NCBI RefSeq assembly: GCF_014109805.1
Contig: NZ_CP059400.1
Span: 1,334,001-1,398,000 of the forward strand
Source of the DNA: Legionella sp. PC1000
GTDB taxonomy: Bacteria; Pseudomonadota; Gammaproteobacteria; Legionellales; Legionellaceae
DNA length: 64,000 bases
Direction: 5' to 3'
Shown in pieces: positions 27,859-36,404 of the stretch. Below the pieces are notes generated by a model. That model had not been told where the DNA came from, did not search any database, and was given only the letters and a program-made list of their open reading frames with translations. A program made the position numbers and the translations under genes. How positions within the stretch are numbered: position 1 is the stretch's first letter; each line of letters opens with the position of its first letter.

Positions 27859-29643
27859 ATGGCTTCTAATCGATCGGAAACTCCTAAGCGAACAACAGAA
27901 ACTGTTGCTTCAATGTGGCAAGAGCTAAATGAAGCAGAACAAACACTTATGATGGGGCGACTGCAGCAATGGTTTGCAGATATTGAAAAGAACAATGACC
28001 CCAACAATACTGGAACAACTCCATCTTTAGCAACTCAATTTCTTTCGCGTTTTGGACTAAAGAATGCCTCAGAGGTGTTTTATTTTCTTAAAACTGCCGG
28101 GGGGAAAGAAGCAGTTACTATGATAGCTAGAGAACTGATGAAAAAAGAGGATCAAATTCAATTGATCAGAGAACAAAATGAAGAGGTACTACGAAAGCGA
28201 CAACATATAGTTTTTCTTCTTATGGGATTAATTGCAGAGCGGGAAGCTTTAGCTAAAAATGTGGATCAACTATTTAGACTGGAAATAGAAAGGCACCTTA
28301 CAAAGGATAAACATACTGAACATAAAGAAACAATTTCTGGCCATTCTCAAATAGAAATTATAGACGCTATGATCTCCAACTACCTTATGACTATTCACGC
28401 TTTAGATGTAGAACTGAATAAATTGGAAGAGCAATTAAATCAGGTTGAAAAAGAATTGATTGCTATTGAAGAGGAAGAAGAGCAGATCGAAGCTTATCAT
28501 GACGAGCTTCATACACATATCGATATACTGGATAAGTATCTGGAACTGCCTATTTTGAGTCATCCTCAAGAACCTCCTGCTGCTTTTATGGAACGAAGAC
28601 GTACTCTTTTGATGCAAGATCTTGAAAGATATAGAGAACAAGAGGCATTACATAGAAATACACTATCTGAAGATCCTAATACTCAGGAAATGGCACGAAA
28701 CCGTATTAGCCGACACATCAGAACAATTGAGCATGAACTCCATTTTCATCAAGCTCACCTAAGCCAAACAGCCATAAACTATGAGGAATTATTTCGTTTA
28801 GCTCTAGAACAAACACGATCTAAAATACAAGAACTTAAATCGCAATCTACTTCAGGACCGTTGGGCGCTGAAATAGAAGGTTTACAATTACGTGAACAAG
28901 GATTGGTTTCCGCGTTAAAGGTTATGAGAAATAAGAAAATACTCCTTAACGATAAATTGGAACAAGTTTTTGATTTTTCTCAAGCCCGTTTTATTGTCAA
29001 ACATGAGGAAGCAAAATGCCTGATTCAAAAAGATGATGGCTCATATGCTCTAATCCCTAAGGATATGGATCCTAAAAAATTGACTCAGGATCAATGGGAG
29101 CAAGCTAAGCTAAATTTTGATCAAGAAAAAGAGCGCATTCAAACTCCCCGCTTTAATTTTATGGAAAAGATACAAGAAAATTTGCAAAAACAAATTCAAC
29201 GCAAAGAACAACACTTAACTCTAAGAGAAGTATTACAAGCCCAAAGATCAGAAATGCATCGTGCCAGAGAAAAAATGGGAGAAACTTTAAGCTTTGCTCA
29301 AACTAAAAAAGCAACATTATTAGGCAATACTCCTCGTTTGTCGCAAAGAGTTACTCCAAAATCTGATCCTCATCCAAGCTATACACAAATGATAGAAAAA
29401 TTTGAATCTTTGGTATTAAAAGCGCCCCAAAAAGAGGATATCGAAAAAGCTCGAGGTGTTGTCAAAAATTTATCAATATCATCTGAGAGCAAAGGAAAGC
29501 TTGATGAATTAATCGAACAAGTCACACCAGAGAGGGTTATGGAGCCGCAGCAACGGCTTCAATGGCTATACAGCGCCAAACGAATAATAACAGATACATC
29601 GTTAGCTAAGCCTGAAGTGGATCCGAATAAAACGATTAAGTAA
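27859..29643 (+). CDS. Large coiled-coil protein, effector-like
   Basis: 594 residues, not recognised. Long stretches of Glu/Gln/Lys/Arg/Leu heptads (about residues 95-330 and 410-470) predict extended coiled coils; there are no membrane segments and no signal peptide. Start chosen at ATG 27859 (MASNRSETPKR), after a GGGGGG run; ATG 27838 is possible. A -10-like TATAAT lies at about 27822. Coiled-coil proteins are frequent among Legionella effectors, but a structural role is equally possible. It is flanked upstream by an effector-like gene. Confidence 0.6.
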   Translation: MASNRSETPKRTTETVASMWQELNEAEQTLMMGRLQQWFADIEKNNDPNNTGTTPSLATQFLSRFGLKNASEVFYFLKTAGGKEAVTMIARELMKKEDQIQLIREQNEEVLRKRQHIVFLLMGLIAEREALAKNVDQLFRLEIERHLTKDKHTEHKETISGHSQIEIIDAMISNYLMTIHALDVELNKLEEQLNQVEKELIAIEEEEEQIEAYHDELHTHIDILDKYLELPILSHPQEPPAAFMERRRTLLMQDLERYREQEALHRNTLSEDPNTQEMARNRISRHIRTIEHELHFHQAHLSQTAINYEELFRLALEQTRSKIQELKSQSTSGPLGAEIEGLQLREQGLVSALKVMRNKKILLNDKLEQVFDFSQARFIVKHEEAKCLIQKDDGSYALIPKDMDPKKLTQDQWEQAKLNFDQEKERIQTPRFNFMEKIQENLQKQIQRKEQHLTLREVLQAQRSEMHRAREKMGETLSFAQTKKATLLGNTPRLSQRVTPKSDPHPSYTQMIEKFESLVLKAPQKEDIEKARGVVKNLSISSESKGKLDELIEQVTPERVMEPQQRLQWLYSAKRIITDTSLAKPEVDPNKTIK

Positions 29644-29690
29644 TATGTTTATGGATACACTCTTCTTTAATTTTTTTATCTTTACACTCC

Positions 29691-29726
29691 CGCCTACGTT
29701 GCGTGGCTTTTCCGCGGGACGTCGCA
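29691..29726. repeat. Dispersed palindrome, family B copy 1
   Basis: Imperfect palindrome CCTACGTTGCGTGGCTTTTC followed by CGCGGGACGTCG. Matches the pattern CTACGTCCCGCGG-n-CCGCGGGACGTAG seen also at 33016-33047, 43527-43560 and 50331-50361. Confidence 0.6.
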
Positions 29727-29857
29727 TAGTAGAGTAAGGCAGGCTTTGCAGCAATTTGTAAATTCAGCTTTAATTTCCAGGCAATATTTTATGCAGTAGA
29801 GATGATGAATGTTTACATTCCGTGTATAATGATGGCAATTTATTTTCAGGTTGCCCT

Positions 29858-30871
29858 ATGAATAAACAGGATTTTTACTTTGATTTACCTCCGGAATTAA
29901 TTGCACAGTATCCTTTAGCTAAGCGCAGTGATTCGCGTCTTTTAACTTATAATCGTCAAAAAGGTGAATATGGTCATTATCAGTTTCGCGAAATAGCTGA
30001 TTTTTTAAATCCTGGCGATTTACTGGTTATGAATGATTCCAAGGTGATCCCTGCTCGACTTTACGGTCATAAAACTACTGGCGGAAAAGTTGAGTTATTA
30101 GTGGAACGTATTACGGGTGAATTTACTTTTCTTGCTCATATTAAAGCCAGTAAAGCATTAAAGCCTGGATCAATTATTAAATTAGAGCAAAATAGAGAAA
30201 TCGAAGTCCTTGAAAGAAAGGATGATTTATTTATATGTAAAGCAAATAGGGACGTTTTGCAATTATTGAATGGAATAGGTCATATTCCATTACCCCCCTA
30301 CATTACGCGAAATGATGAAATTTTGGATCAGGATCGTTATCAAACAGTCTATGCAAAATATGAGGGTTCTGTTGCAGCACCTACTGCGGGCTTACATTTT
30401 GATGAATCTGTATTATCCAGCTTACAAGCAAGGGGAGTTGCTGTAGCTTATCTCACTTTGCATGTAGGGGCAGGAACATTTAGACCCGTTCGTTGTGACC
30501 ATATCAAAGACCATAAAATGCATAGTGAGCAATTCACAATTAGCCCGGAATTATGTGCCGCAGTACACGCTACAAAAGCAGCTGGAAATCGAGTAATTGC
30601 AGTCGGTACGACTGCTTTGCGTAGTCTTGAGAGTGCAGCACAAAATGGAGTATTAACTGCATGCAGCAGAGATACGGATATCTTTATTTACCCAGGATAT
30701 GAGTTTAAGATTTGCGATGGGCTAATGACTAACTTTCATTTGCCTGAGTCTACCTTGCTCATGCTGGTTTCAGCTTTTATCGGCCACAAACAAGCAATGA
30801 TGCTTTATCAAGAAGCAATCGAAAAAAGATACAGATTTTTTAGTTATGGTGACACCAGTTTATTGCTGTAA
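29858..30871 (+). CDS. queA: S-adenosylmethionine:tRNA ribosyltransferase-isomerase QueA
   Basis: Transfers the ribosyl part of SAM to preQ1 in tRNA to make epoxyqueuosine. Diagnostic: FDLPPELIAQYPL at the start, SRLLTY, VMNDSKVIPARL, VAAPTAGLHF, VGAGTFRPV, GTTALRSLES, and TNFHLPESTLLMLVSAF. 337 residues from ATG 29858; a longer frame from 29822 lacks support. The following gene is a degenerate TGT paralogue, in the place where tgt commonly lies. Confidence 0.94.
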   Translation: MNKQDFYFDLPPELIAQYPLAKRSDSRLLTYNRQKGEYGHYQFREIADFLNPGDLLVMNDSKVIPARLYGHKTTGGKVELLVERITGEFTFLAHIKASKALKPGSIIKLEQNREIEVLERKDDLFICKANRDVLQLLNGIGHIPLPPYITRNDEILDQDRYQTVYAKYEGSVAAPTAGLHFDESVLSSLQARGVAVAYLTLHVGAGTFRPVRCDHIKDHKMHSEQFTISPELCAAVHATKAAGNRVIAVGTTALRSLESAAQNGVLTACSRDTDIFIYPGYEFKICDGLMTNFHLPESTLLMLVSAFIGHKQAMMLYQEAIEKRYRFFSYGDTSLLL

Positions 30872-30886
30872 ATCAGGAGATCAGGA

Positions 30887-31717
30887 ATGTTGGCTGCAAT
30901 ACAGAATTTTATACCTGTTTTAACTTCAGATGCAGGTTTATGTCTTACAATGGCAAATTGGCACGAAGTAAAAATTACAGCGGCATCTTATTCTTTGGAG
31001 CATTTGTTGTATAAGCCGGGCCAGGATGTACTCGAAAAAATATCTGATTTAGCCCGTTACTTGGCTTGTCCTGGAACAGTGGTTATTAATGCAATGTCGC
31101 TTATAGCCAATAAGGAAAAAGTTTATGTGCTCAAGTCACCTTATGATGGGTCTAGAGTCAAAGTTTCCTTGGAGAAGTTAATTGAACTTATCCATCATTT
31201 AAAACCTAATGCAGTTATTTTACCTCAAAATATCCTGCGCGATTTTCCACAAATTTGGGATAATTGGGATGAGGCAATTGTTCCATTTATTGATGTTAAA
31301 GAATTAGAAAAACATGAGATAGTGAAGCCACATGGGGTTTATTTTAATGTTGTGGATGAGCTGAATTGGGAGCGATTAGATCAATGGTCTCATTTAGCAC
31401 GTTATATTATAGGACGTTTTAATCCTGAGTTAATCAAACGTTTACGTGATAAGGGAATCGAGTTTATTGAGACAGATGAGCCATCACAAGCAGCGACTCA
31501 AGGAAAAGTTTACAGCCAGACAGGAACCGTGGATTTAACTGATTCAAAAATGCAGATGCAATTTGAAACGATTGATGCAGAGTGCTGTTGTCCTACATGC
31601 TCCCAACAATTTACCCGAGCTTATTTGCATCATCTATTGCAACATACTCCCTTATTATGTCAGCGATTTTTAATTCAGCATAATGTATTTTATGTGCAAA
31701 ATTATGATGTTTCGTGA
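30887..31717 (+). CDS. Divergent tRNA-guanine transglycosylase (TGT) paralogue, probably non-catalytic
   Basis: 276 residues, about 100 shorter than bacterial TGT. The C-terminal zinc site of TGT is kept: C233, C235, C238 (CCCPTC) and H265 in IQHNVFY, with the TRAYLHHL helix between. The SPYDGSRVKVSLEKL region also matches TGT. However, where TGT has its nucleophile Asp and PTRNARNG, this protein reads IETDEPSQAATQG, so the Asp becomes Glu and the Arg-Asn pair is lost. It may be a non-catalytic TGT-fold protein working with tRNA or with QueA. It starts 15 bp after queA. Confidence 0.7.
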   Translation: MLAAIQNFIPVLTSDAGLCLTMANWHEVKITAASYSLEHLLYKPGQDVLEKISDLARYLACPGTVVINAMSLIANKEKVYVLKSPYDGSRVKVSLEKLIELIHHLKPNAVILPQNILRDFPQIWDNWDEAIVPFIDVKELEKHEIVKPHGVYFNVVDELNWERLDQWSHLARYIIGRFNPELIKRLRDKGIEFIETDEPSQAATQGKVYSQTGTVDLTDSKMQMQFETIDAECCCPTCSQQFTRAYLHHLLQHTPLLCQRFLIQHNVFYVQNYDVS

Positions 31718-31786
31718 TGGATTTTACCCATCCCCCTAGCCCTCTTCCCATGTTCCGTCAGGTGGATGAGGAATTTTTTATAATGT

Positions 31787-31815
31787 TTGACAGTTTTTTC
31801 CATACAAGATAGCAT
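31787..31815 (+). promoter_or_regulatory. Sigma-70 promoter of the thiamine operon
   Basis: TTGACA, 17 bases, TAGCAT. A consensus -35 with good spacing, 16 bp before the TPP aptamer, so transcription would begin just upstream of the riboswitch. Confidence 0.75.
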
Positions 31816-31830
31816 TACCAACAATTTGAT

Positions 31831-31905
31831 GGCGCGGGGTGTCGTGATACACGTCTGAGAAATACCCGTTGAACTTGATCTGGTTCGTACCAGCGTAAGA
31901 ACGCC
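31831..31905 (+). promoter_or_regulatory. TPP riboswitch (THI element)
   Basis: Core sequences are present in order: GGGGTG, CTGAGA, ATACCC, GTTGAACTTGATCTGG and ACCAGCGTAAGA, with closing stem GGCG/CGCC. It binds thiamine pyrophosphate. Downstream, CTGTATTCA and TGAATACAG (about 31912-31982) can pair as part of the expression platform. It precedes the thi operon starting at 32061. Confidence 0.93.
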
Positions 31906-32060
31906 TTAAATCTGTATTCATTTTAAAGTGATTGCTCTCTTAAAGAGTCCTCTCTTAATTTTATGGGTTCTCTGAATACAGGTTAATTGCTTCAATTAGG
32001 CTTTCAATCGATATCTTTTGCCATCCTTTATTTTATTAATTAATACAAGGAGCCCATGGC

Positions 32061-33005
32061 ATGAGTGCATTATCAACAAGAACAACTCTATTACTCAATT
32101 GGTATGCAAATCCTTACCACACCCCAATTTTTGTTGCCCATTCATTAGGGTATTATCAGCAAGAAGGCATAAAATTAGCAATTTTGGAACCTAGCGATCC
32201 TAGCGATGTAACCGAAATTGTGGGGATGGGGCATGTTGATTTTGGGGTAAAGGCGATGATCCATACCTTGGCTGCACGTGCAAAAGGTTATCCTGTTACT
32301 TCAATTGGAACATTGCTGGATGAGCCTCCAACAGGTCTTATCGCGCTTAAATCCAGTGGTATTAGCTCCTTTCAGGATATTGTCGGCAAACGAGTAGGGT
32401 ATATTGGCGAGTTTGGCAAAATCATTATAGATAATTTGGCAAAGCTAGCCGGCATTGATCCCTCAAGTTATGAGACAGTGCGTATTGGCATGAATGTTAC
32501 TGATGCGATTTGCCGCGATATCATTGACACGGGTATTGGTTTTATTAATTTTCAGAAAGTTGAATTAGAGCATTTACGCGGTGAAACTGTATTTCTGCGC
32601 CTTGATCAGCTTGCAGGCTTAGGGTGCTGCTGTTTTTGTTCCATTCAATTTATTGTGCCAGAACGCATGTTAACGAATCCTGAAATCCTTAAAGGATTTC
32701 TCAACGCCACACAGCGTGGAGCTGCCTTTACCACCGAAAATCCGGATGAAGCTTATGAGCTTTTATGTCGTATTAAACCCCAATTGCGAACCCCGATGTA
32801 TCATACAATATTCATTCGTAGCCTACCCTTTTTCTCACGCACGCTTTTAAATGTGGAACGTGATTGGAATAAAGTAGGGCGATTTGGCAAACATTTGGGA
32901 GTGATTGATGAGTCTTTTGCGGTAAATGCTTGTTATACGAATGAGTTATTACCTAAGATGCCTCATTCTGATTTGGAGCCTATCGCGTGTTGCGTGAGTG
33001 AATAA
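32061..33005 (+). CDS. Thi5-type HMP-P synthase (pyrimidine branch of thiamine synthesis)
   Basis: Resembles yeast Thi5, which makes hydroxymethylpyrimidine phosphate from its own active-site His and PLP, a suicide reaction. Key residues are kept with an offset of two from yeast: K64 (PLP Lys) and H68 (His donor) in GVKAMIHTLAA, the NWYANPYH start, LEPSDPSDVTE, VGYIGEFGKI, GMNV, and the metal motif CCCFC at 189-193. No signal peptide, which argues against the related periplasmic ThiY. A Legionella Thi5 homologue with this function has been reported. No thiC is seen in the operon. Start ATG 32061 after AAGGAG. The gene symbol is left open because naming varies. Confidence 0.88.
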   Translation: MSALSTRTTLLLNWYANPYHTPIFVAHSLGYYQQEGIKLAILEPSDPSDVTEIVGMGHVDFGVKAMIHTLAARAKGYPVTSIGTLLDEPPTGLIALKSSGISSFQDIVGKRVGYIGEFGKIIIDNLAKLAGIDPSSYETVRIGMNVTDAICRDIIDTGIGFINFQKVELEHLRGETVFLRLDQLAGLGCCCFCSIQFIVPERMLTNPEILKGFLNATQRGAAFTTENPDEAYELLCRIKPQLRTPMYHTIFIRSLPFFSRTLLNVERDWNKVGRFGKHLGVIDESFAVNACYTNELLPKMPHSDLEPIACCVSE

Positions 33006-33015
33006 AAAGTTTTGT

Positions 33016-33047
33016 CTACGTCCCGCGGATTATCCGCGGGAGTAGGG
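33016..33047. repeat. Dispersed palindrome, family B copy 2
   Basis: CTACGTCCCGCGG-ATTAT-CCGCGGGAGTAGG, the best-preserved copy of this palindrome. It lies inside the thiamine operon between thi5 and thiO. Confidence 0.75.
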
Positions 33048-33058
33048 GGGAAACTGCG

Positions 33059-34123
33059 ATGAAAAATGCTGCTGTTGTGGGTGCTGGAATAATGGGGTGT
33101 TTGCTGGCTTTGCGCTTACAAAAGGAAGGCTGGATAGTAACATTATTTGAAGCAGAAACTTCTTTCAATAATTGCAGCAATGCAGCAGCAGGTCTTTTGG
33201 CACCCATGTCGGAGCTTGATAAGGCGGAACAAGTTATTTTCAATTTGGGGATGGAGTCGGTCGAAACATTATGGACACCCATTCTCAATCAATTGCCAGA
33301 ACCCATATATTTTCGTCAAAAAGGAAGTCTTGTAGTACATCATCCACAAGATAGAGCAGAATGGCAGCAGTTTAGCGCCAGAATTGTCAGTAAATTAAGT
33401 AATTCGTGCTACCAATTGCTCAATGAAGAGGTACTAAGACAGTTTGAGCCAGAACTCAGTCAATTCCAACGAGCCTATTATTTTCCTAGAGAAGCACAGC
33501 TCGATAATCAGACTCTGTTGCCAGTACTTAAAAATCATCTTTGCGAGCAGGGGGTTATTTGCCGAGATCATACTTTTGTTTCTGCTGTCTCTCCAGGGAG
33601 AGTAGAGGCAAGGAAGGAATCACATCAATTTGATTTTGTTTTTGATTGCCGAGGTTTGGGGGCAAAAACCTCTTTTCCGCATCTGCGGGGACTTCGTGGG
33701 GAGCTTGTTTGGTTGCATGCACCTGAAGTTCGGTTACAAAGACCTGTTCGACTCTTACACCCTAGGTTCATTATTTATATTGCACCGCGTCCTGATTCTC
33801 ATTATCTTATCGGTGCGAGTGAGTTGGAAACAGAAGATTCCAGTCCAATTTCGGTACGTACATCGCTTGAATTATTAACTGCTGCATACTATGTGCATCG
33901 GGGTTTTGCCGAAGCACGAATAGTTAAGACAGTGACGCATTGCCGGCCGACTTTAGTGCATCATCAGCCTCGCATAAAATATGCGAAGCAATTTATTGCT
34001 GTTAACGGGCTTTATCGTCATGGATATTTGATTGCTCCGGCATTAGTAGAGGAAATTCTACGTGGATTAAACAGCAATCAAAAAGACATTTGTTATCCTG
34101 AGCTTTGGGAGGCTTATTTATGA
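33059..34123 (+). CDS. thiO: Glycine oxidase ThiO
   Basis: FAD-dependent oxidase that converts glycine to dehydroglycine for the thiazole. N-terminal dinucleotide-binding motif VVGAGIMGCLLALRLQKEGW; NAAAGLLAPMSELD, the FAD/substrate region; C-terminal HCRPTLVHHQPRI and NGLYRHGYLIAPA. 354 residues. It replaces ThiH. Its stop overlaps the thiS start (ATGA). Confidence 0.9.
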   Translation: MKNAAVVGAGIMGCLLALRLQKEGWIVTLFEAETSFNNCSNAAAGLLAPMSELDKAEQVIFNLGMESVETLWTPILNQLPEPIYFRQKGSLVVHHPQDRAEWQQFSARIVSKLSNSCYQLLNEEVLRQFEPELSQFQRAYYFPREAQLDNQTLLPVLKNHLCEQGVICRDHTFVSAVSPGRVEARKESHQFDFVFDCRGLGAKTSFPHLRGLRGELVWLHAPEVRLQRPVRLLHPRFIIYIAPRPDSHYLIGASELETEDSSPISVRTSLELLTAAYYVHRGFAEARIVKTVTHCRPTLVHHQPRIKYAKQFIAVNGLYRHGYLIAPALVEEILRGLNSNQKDICYPELWEAYL

Positions 34124-34320
34124 TTATTTATGTAAATGATCAACCATTAACACTTGATACGTCCTGTACACTTCAGGAAATGCTTGCGCAGAGAGAAGAG
34201 ATTGCGGCGCATGTAGCAATCGCAATTAATAATCAATTTGTTCCCAAATCTATGTTTTCTAGCATCATCTTGTGTGAAGGAGATCGTATCGATCTAATTG
34301 TACCGATGCAGGGAGGATAG
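34120..34320 (+). CDS. thiS: Sulphur carrier protein ThiS
   Basis: Ubiquitin-fold carrier of 66 residues ending in the obligatory Gly-Gly (VPMQGG), whose C-terminus is adenylated by ThiF and thiocarboxylated. ATG 34120 overlaps the thiO stop and has GGGAGG upstream; an upstream TTG start would add five residues. Confidence 0.92.
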   Translation: MIIYVNDQPLTLDTSCTLQEMLAQREEIAAHVAIAINNQFVPKSMFSSIILCEGDRIDLIVPMQGG

Positions 34321-34322
34321 CT

Positions 34323-35111
34323 ATGTGGTATTTAGCAGGTAAACCCCTATCAAGTCGTTTGCTCTTGGGAACAGCAGGTTATCCATCACTTGAGGTAATG
34401 ACACATGCCGTTCGGGCTTCTAAAGCCAACGTGATTACTGTGTCATTAAAAAGACAAATGCCTGGTGAATCTGGCACAGATTTGTTTTGGCAAACCATTC
34501 AATCTTTAGATTGTTATTTACTTCCCAATACTGCGGGTTGCCGCGATGCACAAACAGCAATTACTACAGCTGAAATGGCACGTGAACTTTTTCAGACCTC
34601 ATGGATTAAATTAGAAGTAATTGGTGATGATTACAGCTTGCAGCCTGATCCCTTTGAATTGTTGCACGCGGCAACCGAATTGGTAAAACGAGGATTTGAA
34701 GTTTTCCCATACTGTACGGATGATTTGGTTTTATGCCAGCGTTTAATTGATTGTGGTTGTCGGATTTTGATGCCTTGGGCAGCTCCTATAGGTTCGGGAA
34801 AAGGAGTGCTCAATCCCTTTGCTTTGGAAACTTTACGCAAACGATTACCAGATGTCACATTGATTGTCGATGCCGGGATTGGCAAGCCATCTCATGCGAC
34901 ACGTATTTTAGAGTTAGGTTTTGATGCAGTACTGTTGAATAGCGCAGTTGCTGCAGCAACTCATCCTATAATTATGGCTGAAGCCTTTTCACATGCAGTC
35001 ATGGCAGGACGAGGTGCTTTTGAAGCAGGCCTTATGCCTGAGCGAATTACAGCACAATCGTGTACCCCCCTGATCGATACACCATTTTGGCATCAAGAGT
35101 CTGCATTATGA
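34323..35111 (+). CDS. thiG: Thiazole synthase ThiG
   Basis: TIM-barrel enzyme that joins deoxyxylulose phosphate, dehydroglycine and sulphur from ThiS. Schiff-base Lys in [16 protein letters not shown] near residue 99; [26 protein letters not shown] and [14 protein letters not shown] are family blocks. 262 residues. It starts two bases after thiS and overlaps thiDE by four. Confidence 0.94.
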   Translation: MWYLAGKPLSSRLLLGTAGYPSLEVMTHAVRASKANVITVSLKRQMPGESGTDLFWQTIQSLDCYLLPNTAGCRDAQTAITTAEMARELFQTSWIKLEVIGDDYSLQPDPFELLHAATELVKRGFEVFPYCTDDLVLCQRLIDCGCRILMPWAAPIGSGKGVLNPFALETLRKRLPDVTLIVDAGIGKPSHATRILELGFDAVLLNSAVAAATHPIIMAEAFSHAVMAGRGAFEAGLMPERITAQSCTPLIDTPFWHQESAL

Positions 35112-36394
35112 GCACTGTCTGGACCAATAGTGACAATGAAGCGTTTAGACGAACTGTCCGAGGGTTGGGCCTTGAACTTCAATCACAGCAATTTGATGAA
35201 GATGTTCAACCAGGTGCTATTAAAATTAATGGGGAAATTTCTTCTGAGGATTTTCAGCTTCTCAATCATTATTCCGGTCCAGTGGTTTTCGATGTTACTT
35301 TATCTTTAGCCCAGCATAGTGTCGAAAAGAGTTTAAGCGAGGCAGGGTTTTCTTTTGCAGATGTTTTGGTACTGAATACGCTTGAGGCGGAATTTATTTT
35401 AAAACGAAAGATTAGGACGCATCAATCCATGCAAGAAGGTGCTCATGAATTATTAACCCTTGGCGCGCAAAGTGTTTTTATCTTGGGAGAACATTTACGG
35501 GATTCTTCATGGGGGCATGATTATTGGACAAATGGTGCCGCTTCATTTTGGCTGACTCAAAATCGTTTTTCTGATACAGAATACACAGAACTCCGCTCCA
35601 TTCTCTCAGCAGCAATTACCGCGTCATTGGCTCTTGGTCATTTGCTTGAAGATGCACTCATCATCGCAAAAATGTACGTACATCGAGCAGTTCGTCGAGC
35701 AAACGCCGGCGTGTATTATGGTGGTTTTCCGGAAGAGGAACTGGATTTACCTTACCTTTCCTCCAAACCAGTGTACGAAATACCCACTTCATTTAAGCCA
35801 TGCCATCGATTAGGCCTTTATCCCGTGGTTGATCGTTTCAGCTGGGTTGAAATGCTGTTGAATCTTGGAGTTAAAACCATTCAATTGCGTATTAAAGAAA
35901 AAACAAAGACACTTGAAGAGGAGATGCGGCGAAGTATTGCCTTGGCGAAAAAGCATCATGCCACTTTATTTATTAATGATTACTGGGAAATGGCTTTAGA
36001 GTTGAATGCAGAAGCAGTACATTTAGGTCAATCTGATTTGGATACGGCGGATATTGAGGCAATTAGAAAACAAGGACTTCTACTGGGAGTGAGTACCCAT
36101 TGTTACTACGAAGTCGCACGAGCACATGCTCTTTGTCCCTCATATATTGCCATTGGTCCTATTTTTCCGACTACGAGCAAAGAAATGCCTTTTACAGCGC
36201 AAGGTATTGCGTCCCTACAACGCTGGAAACGAACTTTAAATTATCCTTTGGTTGCAATAGGTGGAATTAATATTGAGCGCATGCCTGATGTGGTTGCTAC
36301 AGGGGTTCACGGTATAGCCCTTATTTCGGCAATTACAAAAGCCACAGATCCAAACCAGGCAACCCTAAAGCTTTTGAGTTTAACAGTAGAATGA
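35108..36394 (+). CDS. ThiD-ThiE fusion: HMP-P kinase-like domain plus thiamine-phosphate synthase
   Basis: 428 residues from ATG 35108, which overlaps the thiG stop. Residues 240-428 are a good Thi[48 protein letters not shown] and VAIGGIN. The first 230 residues have the ribokinase fold order of ThiD ([38 protein letters not shown]) but the catalytic GTGC anion-hole motif is replaced by ELRSIL, and the usual DPVM is DVTL. So the kinase part is degenerate or uses other residues. ThiE joins HMP-PP and thiazole phosphate. Confidence 0.88.
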   Translation: MSTVWTNSDNEAFRRTVRGLGLELQSQQFDEDVQPGAIKINGEISSEDFQLLNHYSGPVVFDVTLSLAQHSVEKSLSEAGFSFADVLVLNTLEAEFILKRKIRTHQSMQEGAHELLTLGAQSVFILGEHLRDSSWGHDYWTNGAASFWLTQNRFSDTEYTELRSILSAAITASLALGHLLEDALIIAKMYVHRAVRRANAGVYYGGFPEEELDLPYLSSKPVYEIPTSFKPCHRLGLYPVVDRFSWVEMLLNLGVKTIQLRIKEKTKTLEEEMRRSIALAKKHHATLFINDYWEMALELNAEAVHLGQSDLDTADIEAIRKQGLLLGVSTHCYYEVARAHALCPSYIAIGPIFPTTSKEMPFTAQGIASLQRWKRTLNYPLVAIGGINIERMPDVVATGVHGIALISAITKATDPNQATLKLLSLTVE

Positions 36395-36404
36395 GTGCCT
36401 AAAT

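Noticed and set aside
32061..33005. Periplasmic thiamine-precursor binding protein ThiY
   Set aside because: No signal peptide, no ABC transporter genes beside it, and the CCCFC motif and His of Thi5 are present.
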